Origin: an uncultured Roseburia sp.
Lineage (GTDB): Bacteria; Bacillota; Clostridia; Lachnospirales; Lachnospiraceae
Direction: 5' to 3'
DNA: 64,000 bases
Assembly (NCBI GenBank): GCA_900550935.1
Contig: URUD01000007.1
Coordinates: forward strand, 9,510-73,509
Positions 17,025 to 25,091 of this stretch are shown here, piece by piece (the stretch's first letter is position 1; every line of letters begins with the position of its first letter). Position numbers and translations under genes: made by a program. The notes below the pieces were generated by a model. It made no database searches and had not been told where the DNA came from. It worked only from the letters and a program-made list of their open reading frames with translations.

Positions 17025-18107
17025 ATGCCAATGCAGATGGGTTTCCGTTGGTACGGTGAGGGAAATGATAAGATCAGCCTTTCCGATATCAAGCAGATTC
17101 CGGGCGTGACCAGTATCGTATGGGCACTGCATCATAAACTGCCAGGTGAAGTCTGGACAGTAGAAGAGATCGCAGAAGTGCAGAAACAGTTAGAGCCATA
17201 CGGATTTAATATGGACGTGGTAGAATCTGTAAACGTACATGATGACATTAAGATCGGTCTTCCGACCCGTGATCAGTACATTGCAAACTACATTGAAACA
17301 ATCAAAAACCTTTCCAAATTCGGAGTAAAAGTAATCTGTTATAATTTTATGCCGATATTTGACTGGACACGTACCGATCTTTTCCATCCGATCGGAGATG
17401 GTTCGACCGCACTTTACTATGAGGCGAGCAAGATCCATGATGACCCGAAAGAGATGGCAGATTATATTTTGAACAATCTTGGAGGAATGACATTCCCAGG
17501 ATGGGAGCCGGAACGTATGGCGAAGCTGGACGAGCTGTTTGAAGCATATAAACCGGTTACCAAAGAAGTCTTATGGGAGAATTTAAGATACTTCTTAGAG
17601 GCTTTAATGCCGACTTGTAAAGAATGTGATATCAAAATGGCGATCCATATGGACGATCCGCCATGGGATATTTTTGGACTTCCACGTCTTCTGACCTGTG
17701 AAGAAAACATCGACCGTTTCTTAAAGATGGTTGACAGCCCATATAACTGTCTGACCCTTTGCTCCGGTTCTTTAAATGCAGATCCGAGAAACAATGTAGC
17801 AGATATCGTTCGGAAGCATTGCGACCGTATTGCATTTGCACATATCCGTAACGTAAAACATTTTCCGAATGGAGATTTCTCAGAGGCTTCCCATCGTGAC
17901 TGTGATGGTGATACCGGAATCCTTGATATCTTAAAAGCATATCATGACTGTGGATTTGAAGGATATATCAGACCGGATCATGGCCGTCATCTCTGGGATG
18001 AAAAACCGGGAAATGTACGCCCGGGTTATGGCTTGTATGACCGCGCACTTGGTATTATGTATATGCTGGGTGTATGGGATATGCTGGATAAGTTAGAGGG
18101 AAAGTAA
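17025..18107 (+). CDS. uxuA: Mannonate dehydratase
   Basis: UxuA dehydrates D-mannonate to 2-keto-3-deoxygluconate in the glucuronate branch of hexuronate breakdown. The 360-residue protein shows 'MGFRWYGEGND', 'GVTSIVWALHHKLPGEVW', 'VKVICYNFMPIFDWTRT', the metal-site region 'MAIHMDDPPW' and 'RIAFAHIRNV', all typical of the family. I chose the ATG at 17025 (after AGGGAGAAAA); an earlier in-frame Met at 16953 lies inside the promoter. It shares an operator with uxuB, which stands 1.1 kb downstream, separated by the AraC regulator gene on the other strand. Confidence 0.95.
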   Translation: MPMQMGFRWYGEGNDKISLSDIKQIPGVTSIVWALHHKLPGEVWTVEEIAEVQKQLEPYGFNMDVVESVNVHDDIKIGLPTRDQYIANYIETIKNLSKFGVKVICYNFMPIFDWTRTDLFHPIGDGSTALYYEASKIHDDPKEMADYILNNLGGMTFPGWEPERMAKLDELFEAYKPVTKEVLWENLRYFLEALMPTCKECDIKMAIHMDDPPWDIFGLPRLLTCEENIDRFLKMVDSPYNCLTLCSGSLNADPRNNVADIVRKHCDRIAFAHIRNVKHFPNGDFSEASHRDCDGDTGILDILKAYHDCGFEGYIRPDHGRHLWDEKPGNVRPGYGLYDRALGIMYMLGVWDMLDKLEGK

Positions 18108-18122
18108 GATAAGCCAATATTA

Positions 18123-18148
18123 AGGGCTGCCAGATGGCAGCCCTTTTG
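18123..18148. terminator. Bidirectional terminator between uxuA and the AraC gene
   Basis: AGGGCTGCC (18123-18131) and GGCAGCCCT (18136-18144) form a 9-bp stem with a 4-nt loop and a short T run on the + strand. It lies between convergent genes. Confidence 0.85.
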
Positions 18149-18150
18149 TA

Positions 18151-19023
18151 TTATGGTTTTTGCATATACAATTCTTTATATTCTTTTGGCGAAATGCCAT
18201 ATTCTTTTTTAAACGCCCGGAAAAAACTCGTATAATCTTTAAACCCGAACATCAGATAGATCTTTGTGATATTATCATTGCCGAGGATGGCGTCTTTACA
18301 CATGGAAAGACGTTTTTTGGTAATGTACTGATGAATGGAGATCCCGAAATTATCCTTGAAAATATGGGAAATGTGATATTTGCTCACAAAAAATACCTTT
18401 GAGAGTTCATCAAGTGACAGGTCCTCATCCAGATGGTCTTCAATGTATTGGAGGAGATTGTCGTAGAGTGCGTTGATCTCTTTGCAGGTGGCAGGATGTT
18501 CTGCCTCATAGACAGTACGGTTTAAGTGCAGCATCAGGTCATTGACACACAGCTCGATCTTGGCGGCTTTGCCAAAACGATCTGCGTGGATCTCTTCGAT
18601 GAGCCGGAAGATCTTTGCCTGCACTGCATTGAAAGAAAGCATGTCGTAGTGATAGATAAAGCGGTGCGAATCCCGCACATGACTGATCAGGTAGACATAA
18701 TCCGCAGAAAGACTCTTTAGTTTATCGCAGTAATCCTGACTGATCCAGAAAACAAAACGCTGATAGGGTACTCCATCTTTGACATAGGATACATGATGGT
18801 GTACGCCCGGCGGGATCAGTACCATGTCACCCGATTTAAGTGGATAATGTTTTCCCTGGATCGAAATGGAAACCTCGCCCTCCAGAAAAAAATAAAATTC
18901 GTAGTAGTCGTGGGTATGGTCAGTCACACCGTAAAAATGATTGTCATTATAATAGTAGATCTCAAAATCTTTTGACAGCATGTACTGTCTTTCATTGAAA
19001 GGAGACTGTAATTGTCTGCGCAT
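18151..19023 (-). CDS. AraC family regulator, probable activator of uxuA and uxuB
   Basis: 290-aa regulator with an N-terminal cupin ('DHTHDYYEFYFFLEGEVSI', 'YPLKSGDMVLIPPGVHH') that should bind a sugar or sugar acid. Two helix-turn-helix units follow at the C-terminus: 'LDELSKVFFVSKYHISHIFK' and 'ITKIYLMFGFKDYTSFFRAFKKEYG', ending in the usual 'SPKEYKEL'. The ATG at 19023 follows GAGG; an earlier Met would run into the uxuB operator. It is encoded between uxuA and uxuB and is divergent from uxuB; both targets carry the same 33-bp block next to the -35 box. Activation by a hexuronate intermediate is inferred, not shown. Confidence 0.85.
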   Translation of the reverse strand: MRRQLQSPFNERQYMLSKDFEIYYYNDNHFYGVTDHTHDYYEFYFFLEGEVSISIQGKHYPLKSGDMVLIPPGVHHHVSYVKDGVPYQRFVFWISQDYCDKLKSLSADYVYLISHVRDSHRFIYHYDMLSFNAVQAKIFRLIEEIHADRFGKAAKIELCVNDLMLHLNRTVYEAEHPATCKEINALYDNLLQYIEDHLDEDLSLDELSKVFFVSKYHISHIFKDNFGISIHQYITKKRLSMCKDAILGNDNITKIYLMFGFKDYTSFFRAFKKEYGISPKEYKELYMQKP

Positions 19024-19080
19024 TGTGATAACCTCGGAAAAGAATAGAAAAAACGACAGGCTACCATTTAAATTTAGCAT

Positions 19081-19118
19081 GAAATCGCAATTTTTGCAAT
19101 ATGAACAACAATTAACTC
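19081..19118 (+). promoter_or_regulatory. Putative AraC operator upstream of uxuB
   Basis: Partner of the block at 16906-16938 (28 of 33 identical). It contains GCAA-TTTTT-GCAAT and CAATTAACTC and ends 2 nt before the -35 box. It also lies just upstream of the regulator's own start, so autoregulation is possible. Confidence 0.7.
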
Positions 19119-19120
19119 TA

Positions 19121-19150
19121 TTGGATAATTGCAGGGAAATCCTTTATAAT
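19121..19150 (+). promoter_or_regulatory. Sigma-A promoter of uxuB
   Basis: TTGGAT (19121-19126), an 18-nt spacer and TATAAT (19145-19150). Confidence 0.7.
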
Positions 19151-19198
19151 AAGAATATCAATGAAAACGTAATATTCTGGAGAAAGGAAATAAAAACT

Positions 19199-20806
19199 AT
19201 GGAATTAAGTACTCTTGGCTTACAGGACAAAGCACAGTGGGAAGCAAAAGGATATGCGCTTCCGAAATTCGACCGCGAGGCAGTGACAAAAGCGACCAAA
19301 GAAAATCCATGCTGGATCCATTTTGGTGCAGGAAATATCTTTCGTGCATTTCAGGCAAATGTGATGCAGAACATTTTAAACAAAGGCGAGATGGAGACCG
19401 GACTCATCGTTGCAGAGGGATTCGATTATGAGATCATCGAGAAGATGAACCGCCCGCATGACGATTATTCTATTCTTGTTACCTTAAAGGCAGACGGAAC
19501 GATTGAGAAAACCGTTGTTGGAGCCGTTGTAGAATCCTGCATTCTTGATTCGGAAAATGAAGCAGAGTATAGCAGATTAAAAGAGATTTTCTGCAAGAAA
19601 TCGTTACAGATGGTATCCTTTACGATCACAGAGAAAGGCTACAGCCTGGTAAACGGAAAGGGAGAAATGCTTCCTCCGGTCGTGGCAGATTTTGCAGCAG
19701 GTCCGGAAAGACCAGCCAGCTACATCGGAAAAGTGGCATCTCTTTTATACACACGTTTCAAAAACGGACAGTTACCGATCGCCATGGTATCCATGGATAA
19801 CTGCTCTCACAATGGAGATAAATTATATGCAGCGATCAACGCATTTGCAGAGAAATGGGCAGAAAACGGACTGGTAGAGAAAGAATTTGTAAGTTATGTC
19901 AACGACAGAGAAAAGGTTTCCTTCCCATGGTCTATGATCGACAAGATCACACCAAGACCGGATGCTTCCGTAGAGGAAATGTTAAACAAAGATGAGATCG
20001 ACGGATTAGATCCGGTCATCACATCAAAGAATACCTATGTTGCTCCGTTTGTTAATGCAGAGGAATGTGAATACCTTGTCATTGAAGACTGGTTCCCGAA
20101 CGGACGTCCGCAGTTGGAAAAAGGCGGTATCATGTTTACAGACCGTGAGACCGTTGACAAAGTAGAGAAGATGAAAGTATGTACCTGCTTAAATCCACTT
20201 CACACAGCACTTGCTGTATACGGATGTTTACTGGGTTACACCAAGATCTCCGATGAGATGAAAGATACCGAGCTGAAAAAACTGGTAGAGCGCATTGGTT
20301 ATGTTGAGGGCCTTCCGGTTGTTGTAAATCCGGGTGTATTAGATCCGAAAGAATTTATTGATACCGTATTAAATGTGCGTATCCCGAACCCATTTATGCC
20401 GGATACACCACAGCGTATCGCAACCGATACTTCCCAGAAACTTGCAATCCGTTTCGGTGAGACCATCAAAAATTACCTGGCATCTCCGGACAAAGATATT
20501 GCAAACTTAAAACTGATCCCACTGGTATTGGCAGGATGGATGCGTTATCTGATGGCAATTGACGATAACGGGGAAAAATTCAAATTAAGTCCGGATCCAC
20601 TGCTTGATACAGTGTGCCCGATGGTTTCCGGTATCCAGTTTGGCGACAAAGACGTAGAAGAAAAGATCAGACCATTACTGAAAAACAAAGCAATTTTTGG
20701 CGTAGACCTCTACGAAGCAGGACTTGCCGGGCTGACGATCGGTTACTTTACTGAGCTGATCGCAGGACCAGGAGCAATCCGTGCAACCTTAAAAAAATAT
20801 GTGTAA
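19199..20806 (+). CDS. uxuB: Fructuronate reductase / mannitol dehydrogenase family (D-mannonate oxidoreductase)
   Basis: Polyol dehydrogenase family protein of 535 aa. 'IHFGAGNIFRAFQ' near residue 38 is the family's cofactor-binding loop, 'VSFTITEKGYSL' follows near 140, 'VSFPWSMIDKITPRP' near 250, and the catalytic Lys lies in 'MKVCTCLNPLHTALAVYG' near 330 (the H of 'LHT' is conserved too). UxuB interconverts D-fructuronate and D-mannonate, feeding UxuA. I chose the ATG at 19199 (after GAAAGGAAA), since upstream Mets in frame lie in the operator or opposite gene. The shared operator with uxuA supports the glucuronate assignment over mannitol dehydrogenase. Confidence 0.9.
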   Translation: MELSTLGLQDKAQWEAKGYALPKFDREAVTKATKENPCWIHFGAGNIFRAFQANVMQNILNKGEMETGLIVAEGFDYEIIEKMNRPHDDYSILVTLKADGTIEKTVVGAVVESCILDSENEAEYSRLKEIFCKKSLQMVSFTITEKGYSLVNGKGEMLPPVVADFAAGPERPASYIGKVASLLYTRFKNGQLPIAMVSMDNCSHNGDKLYAAINAFAEKWAENGLVEKEFVSYVNDREKVSFPWSMIDKITPRPDASVEEMLNKDEIDGLDPVITSKNTYVAPFVNAEECEYLVIEDWFPNGRPQLEKGGIMFTDRETVDKVEKMKVCTCLNPLHTALAVYGCLLGYTKISDEMKDTELKKLVERIGYVEGLPVVVNPGVLDPKEFIDTVLNVRIPNPFMPDTPQRIATDTSQKLAIRFGETIKNYLASPDKDIANLKLIPLVLAGWMRYLMAIDDNGEKFKLSPDPLLDTVCPMVSGIQFGDKDVEEKIRPLLKNKAIFGVDLYEAGLAGLTIGYFTELIAGPGAIRATLKKYV

Positions 20807-20807
20807 A

Positions 20808-20876
20808 CAGTTCACAAATGGGAACTCCCATTTGCGAACTGAAAAAGGCGGTTTCGATAAGAAACCGTCTTTTTTT
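20808..20876 (+). terminator. Tandem hairpins with terminator after uxuB
   Basis: A first inverted repeat (20808-20841, arms around CAAATGGG and CCCATTTG) is followed by a second (20847-20855 with 20861-20869) that ends in seven T. The second is the rho-independent terminator. Confidence 0.85.
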
Positions 20877-20989
20877 CTGTGAATAGAGAGGAAAATCCGC
20901 ATCTGCTTTTTGACTCTAGGCAAGCACACGCAAATTCGGTATAATAAAAGGAAAGTTAAAAAATTGGTAAGAAAAAAAGAGGTATGGGA

Positions 20990-21697
20990 ATGTATCACAT
21001 TGCGGTCGTGGATGATGATAGAGAGTTTAGCAGCAAAGTGCAGGAATATCTGGACAAGTATCAGCAGGAAAATGGGGAAAAGTTTGAGGTGGAGATTTTT
21101 TATGATGGAGCCAAGATCATAGAAAACTACACGCCAAAATATGATCTGATCTTGCTGGATATTGAAATGCCCATGGTAAATGGCATGGATGCGGCAGAAA
21201 AGATACGGGAACTGGATGAACATGTCGTGCTGATGTTCATTACCAATATGGCACAATACGCGATACGTGGTTATTCCGTGGGAGCACTTGATTTTGTCAT
21301 GAAACCGATCAATTACTATACCTTTTCCATGAAGATAAAGCGCGCATTAAAACGTGTGCAGAAAAAGGAGATACCGACCATCCTTCTTACTACGCCGGAA
21401 GGGGTAAAAAAGCTAAACGTAAGTCAGATCTATTATGTGGAGATCCAGGGACATATGCTTCATTATCATACGGATGAGGGCGAATTTGTGGTACGTGGGA
21501 CTCTGCTTTCTGCGGAACAGATGCTGCCGTCCGGATTTTTTGTGAAATGCAATCACTGGTATCTGGTAAATCTGCAGCATGTTACAGAAGTAAGAAAAAA
21601 TACGGCGATTGTTGGAAATTTTGAATTAGAGATCAGCAGACGAAATCGTGCGGGCTTTTTAAAGGCACTTGCGGAACATATGGGAGGAAACGCCTGA
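20990..21697 (+). CDS. LytTR-type response regulator
   Basis: Response regulator of 235 aa. The receiver has 'VVDDD' near residue 6, the phosphoacceptor Asp in 'LILLDIEMP' near 57, 'FITN' and the Lys in 'MKPI' near 106. The DNA-binding part has 'LNVSQIYYVEIQGHMLHYHT', 'ADE'-less but typical LytTR strands, and 'FFVKCNHWYLVNLQHVTEV'. LytTR proteins (AgrA, ComE, VirR) bind direct repeats about 21 bp apart. I prefer the ATG at 20990 because AGAGG lies 7 nt upstream; the Met at 20984 is too close. It overlaps the kinase gene by one base, and a perfect 21-bp-spaced repeat lies in front of the following glycosidase operon. Confidence 0.92.
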   Translation: MYHIAVVDDDREFSSKVQEYLDKYQQENGEKFEVEIFYDGAKIIENYTPKYDLILLDIEMPMVNGMDAAEKIRELDEHVVLMFITNMAQYAIRGYSVGALDFVMKPINYYTFSMKIKRALKRVQKKEIPTILLTTPEGVKKLNVSQIYYVEIQGHMLHYHTDEGEFVVRGTLLSAEQMLPSGFFVKCNHWYLVNLQHVTEVRKNTAIVGNFELEISRRNRAGFLKALAEHMGGNA

Positions 21698-22980
21698 TGA
21701 TAACGAAGACATACTGGCTATATATTGTACTGGCATTCTGGATGTCAGGGATCATTTTTACGCTTCCGATGGAACGAAAAGAGAAATTTGGATGGAGACT
21801 GTTTGCAGGCGCGGGCGTGATGCTTGCTTTTAGTCTCCTGATTTTTTATCTGCCATGGGGAGGATTTGTTATAAAAGATGCGATCTTTATGTTAGGGGGA
21901 TGTATCATTTTATGTGTCAGTATCCACAGTGGATGGGAGGTTTCCTGGTCGATCGCCTGTTATAACACGGTCTGGGGTGTGGCAACCTGGCAGATGGATA
22001 TTGAAGCTGTAACAGTGCTGTTGCTGCTCCGTCGGAGTGTGCTTGGGCATTATCGGTGCGAATGGATCTTGTTTCTGGCATATTTTATTATTTCCTATCT
22101 GCTCTGTGCCGGAACGATCGCACGGTGGATGCCGATCGGAAGAAAAGCAAAATTAGGACCGAGGCAGCTTAGCCTGACCCTGCTGCTGTTTTCTGTTATA
22201 AATATGGTATCATTCCATGACTGGATCGGGGTAGGGGCGATCCTTCCAAGGGAATGGGGTTATTTTTTTCTGATCCAGATGCTCTGTATCGTGGCACTGT
22301 ATCTGGAAGGGGAATTATTTAAAAAGAGCCGGATGAGGCAGGAAATGGAGATGTTAAATTTCCTCTATACGACACAGAAGGAGCAGTACCGTCTTTCAAA
22401 AGAAAACATTGCACTGATCAATCAGAAATGTCATGATCTGAAACATCAGATCAGGGCACTGCGGAATGCAGATCAGGAGGAACTCGACCGTTATCTGGGG
22501 GAGATGGAGGACTCCATTAAGATATACGAAGCTATCGTGAAAACCGGAAATGATGTCTTTGATACGATACTGACCGAGAAGAGCCTGTATTGTAAAGACC
22601 GGCAGATCCAGGTGTCCTGTGTCGCAGATGCCGCACAGCTGACTTTTATGGATCCCATTGACCTATATGCACTGCTAGGAAATGCGATGGACAATGCCAT
22701 TGAAGCTGTTGAAAAGTTTACGGATACGGAAAAACGCCAGATCGATGTCATTATTTACCGGAAACAGAATTTTATGGTGGTAAATATCATAAATCCGCTC
22801 GCGGAAACGCTGACCTATCGGGACGGTCTTCCGGTTACTACGAAAAAGGATGCAGATTTCCACGGATTTGGGTTGCGCAGCATGCGGCAGATTCTGAAAA
22901 AATACAACGGATTTCTGGACGTCAGCGAGGAGGATGGCTGTTTTTCTTTAAAAATGCTGATACCAATTTCCATAAAGTGA
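21697..22980 (+). CDS. AgrC-like sensor histidine kinase (HPK10 type)
   Basis: 427-aa kinase with six or so membrane helices (residues 5-205), a short helix, and a C-terminal GHKL ATPase. The phosphoacceptor lies in 'QKCHDLKHQIRAL' (His246), and the ATP site includes 'LLGNAMDNAIEAV' (N box) and 'GFGLRSMRQIL' (G box). This is the class that partners LytTR regulators and typically senses peptides or small ligands in the membrane. Here there is no peptide precursor or AgrB gene, and the downstream genes are glycosidases, so the signal may be carbohydrate-linked. The start ATG overlaps the regulator's TGA (TGATG), implying coupled translation. Confidence 0.9.
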   Translation: MITKTYWLYIVLAFWMSGIIFTLPMERKEKFGWRLFAGAGVMLAFSLLIFYLPWGGFVIKDAIFMLGGCIILCVSIHSGWEVSWSIACYNTVWGVATWQMDIEAVTVLLLLRRSVLGHYRCEWILFLAYFIISYLLCAGTIARWMPIGRKAKLGPRQLSLTLLLFSVINMVSFHDWIGVGAILPREWGYFFLIQMLCIVALYLEGELFKKSRMRQEMEMLNFLYTTQKEQYRLSKENIALINQKCHDLKHQIRALRNADQEELDRYLGEMEDSIKIYEAIVKTGNDVFDTILTEKSLYCKDRQIQVSCVADAAQLTFMDPIDLYALLGNAMDNAIEAVEKFTDTEKRQIDVIIYRKQNFMVVNIINPLAETLTYRDGLPVTTKKDADFHGFGLRSMRQILKKYNGFLDVSEEDGCFSLKMLIPISIK

Positions 22981-23010
22981 CCACTTAAGACAGATTAGAG
23001 ACCACTTAAG
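22979..23010 (+). promoter_or_regulatory. LytTR-type direct repeat operator for the GH2 operon
   Basis: GACCACTTAAG occurs at 22979-22989 and again, identically, at 23000-23010, so start-to-start distance is 21 bp. This is the spacing of AgrA/ComE sites, and ACCACTTAAG resembles the AgrA half-site ACAGTTAAG. The second copy ends 9 nt before the -35 box of the GH2 promoter, and the first overlaps the kinase stop codon. Confidence 0.75.
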
Positions 23011-23019
23011 GTAAAACCC

Positions 23020-23048
23020 TTGTGAAAAATGTGTCAAACCAATAAAAT
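23020..23048 (+). promoter_or_regulatory. Promoter of the GH2-GH3-symporter operon
   Basis: TTGTGA (23020-23025), a 17-nt spacer and TAAAAT (23043-23048). The weak -35 box fits a need for an activator at the adjacent direct repeats. Confidence 0.65.
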
Positions 23049-23104
23049 ATAAGCATCAGGTAACACAAAAATGAGCAGGCAGATAACGTGGAGGGTGCTT
23101 AAGA

Positions 23105-25024
23105 TTGAGAACGATTCAAAAGATCACAAAGGATTGGACCTTTATCTATCATGACAATACGAGAACGGTACTGGATTTGCCGCATACATGGAATGCCGTT
23201 GATGGACAGGATGGTGGAAATGATTACTGGCGCGGTACCTGCTGTTATGAAAAGAAATTTAAAAAACCGGAATTTGATGCAGAAAAAGAACTGGTTTATC
23301 TTCAGTTCCATGGAGTCAACGCGAGCGCGCGTGTGATCTTAAATGGAAAAGAAGTCTGCACACATGATGGTGGTTATTCGACATTCCGTGGGGATGTGAC
23401 CGGATTGCTGGAAGCAGAAAATGAGATGCTTGTTTATGTGGATAACAGTGTAAATACCAAAGTTTATCCGCAGAAAGCAGACTTTACCTTTTATGGCGGG
23501 ATTTACAGAGATGTAGAGCTTTTAACAGTTTCGAAGGCACATTTTGATCTGGATTATTTCGGTGGAACAGGTATGAAAGTAACACCGGAAGTAGAGGGCA
23601 AAGATGCTAAGATCCTGGTTGAAACCTGGAACAATACAGAAAATGGAGAAGTAAAAGTAACTTTATTTGATGCAGAGAGAAACATCGTTGCAGAGGGGAA
23701 TGGAGAAAAGACAACACTGCACGTGACAGATGTGCATCTCTGGAATGGTGTGAATGATCCGTATCTTTACAGTGTGCACGCGCAGTTGTGGGTGGATGGC
23801 GAACTTGCAGATGAGATCGAAACATCCTGCGGTGTCCGTTATTTCCATTTTGACCCGGACAGGGGATTTTTCTTAAATGGAAAACCTTATAACCTGCATG
23901 GTGTATCTCGCCATCAGGATTTTAAGGGGATTGGAAATGCGATCACAAAGGAACATCACGACAGGGATATGGAGCTGATCCGCGAGGTTGGTGCAAATAC
24001 CATAAGGCTGGCACATTATCAGCATGATCAGTATTTTTACGATCTATGTGACCGGTACGGAATGATCGTATGGGCGGAGATCCCTTATATTTCAGAACAT
24101 CTGGCAGATGGAAACGAAAATACCATTTCTCAGATGAAAGAACTGATCGTACAGAATTACAATCATCCATGTATTGTAACATGGGGACTGTCAAACGAGA
24201 TCACGATCTCCGGAAGACGATATAAAAAACAGATGTTAAAAAACCATCATGTTTTACAGAAGATGGTAAAGGAGATGGATCTGACCCGTGTGACGACACT
24301 GGCATGTTATGCTGTATGTCCGCACTGGCATCCGGTAGCGCATATTTCTGATATTGTCGGATGGAACTTATACCTTGGCTGGTATGTTCCGGGATTCTTC
24401 TTAAATGATCTGTGGATCGGATTATGGAGGCTTTTATATCCGAAACGCTGCCTTGGATTTTCCGAGTATGGCGCAGAGGGAATGCCAGATCTTCACAGCG
24501 CAAAACCAAGACGTGGTGATAATACCGAAGAATATCAGAACAAATACCATGAATACATGTTGGAGTGCTTTAAACGTCATCCATACATGTGGGGAAATTA
24601 TGTCTGGAACATGTTTGATTTCGCAGCAGATGCAAGAAATCAGGGCGGCGATCCGGGCATGAATCACAAAGGACTTGTAACATTTGACCGGAAGCTGAAA
24701 AAAGACTGCTTCTATTTATATAAGGCATACTGGACGGAAGATCCGTTTGTCTATCTGGCAGGAAGAAGATACGAATACCGTACCGAGGCCGTAACTGAAA
24801 TTACAGTGTACTCCACCTGCGGGGAGGTGTCACTTTATAATAATGGAAAACTGGTTGAGACCAAAAAGGGGAACCGGGTTTTCAAATTTAAGATGACGAT
24901 GGAGGATGAAAATCATCTGGAAGTAAAAGCAGGGAACTGCACAGATGCTGCTGTAATTTACAAAACGGACAAACCGCTTCCGGAATATTCGGCTGCAAAG
25001 GTAGACAGCTCGAACTGGATGTAG
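23105..25024 (+). CDS. Glycoside hydrolase family 2, beta-galactosidase-like
   Basis: GH2 enzyme of 639 aa without a signal peptide, so cytoplasmic. A sugar-binding jelly roll (residues 1-150), an immunoglobulin-like domain and a TIM barrel follow in order. The acid/base lies in 'VTWGLSNEITISG' (Glu365) and the nucleophile in 'LGFSEYGAEG' (Glu454). 'WNMFDFAADARNQGG' and 'NHKGLVTFDRKLKKD' resemble GH2 beta-galactosidases; the NxK pair at 520-522 is also a feature of beta-glucuronidases, so that activity is not excluded. It starts with TTG at 23105 behind GGAGGG. It heads an operon with the GH3 protein and a GPH symporter. Confidence 0.85.
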   Translation: MRTIQKITKDWTFIYHDNTRTVLDLPHTWNAVDGQDGGNDYWRGTCCYEKKFKKPEFDAEKELVYLQFHGVNASARVILNGKEVCTHDGGYSTFRGDVTGLLEAENEMLVYVDNSVNTKVYPQKADFTFYGGIYRDVELLTVSKAHFDLDYFGGTGMKVTPEVEGKDAKILVETWNNTENGEVKVTLFDAERNIVAEGNGEKTTLHVTDVHLWNGVNDPYLYSVHAQLWVDGELADEIETSCGVRYFHFDPDRGFFLNGKPYNLHGVSRHQDFKGIGNAITKEHHDRDMELIREVGANTIRLAHYQHDQYFYDLCDRYGMIVWAEIPYISEHLADGNENTISQMKELIVQNYNHPCIVTWGLSNEITISGRRYKKQMLKNHHVLQKMVKEMDLTRVTTLACYAVCPHWHPVAHISDIVGWNLYLGWYVPGFFLNDLWIGLWRLLYPKRCLGFSEYGAEGMPDLHSAKPRRGDNTEEYQNKYHEYMLECFKRHPYMWGNYVWNMFDFAADARNQGGDPGMNHKGLVTFDRKLKKDCFYLYKAYWTEDPFVYLAGRRYEYRTEAVTEITVYSTCGEVSLYNNGKLVETKKGNRVFKFKMTMEDENHLEVKAGNCTDAAVIYKTDKPLPEYSAAKVDSSNWM

Positions 25025-25091
25025 ACGTCTAAAGTAACCCGGTATCAGGAAAATACCGGATGATCCAAGACTAGTATGGGAGGAAAATGAA

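Noticed and set aside
18980..19198. N-terminal extension of uxuB from an upstream Met
   Set aside because: It would cover the operator, the promoter and part of the AraC gene on the other strand. The ATG at 19199 has a good ribosome binding site.
23105..25024. GH2 enzyme as a certain beta-glucuronidase feeding the uxu pathway
   Set aside because: An NxK pair is present and uxu genes are close, but the surrounding sequence (DFAADARNQGG, NHKGLVTFDRK) looks like GH2 beta-galactosidases, which can also show this pair. I left the activity open.
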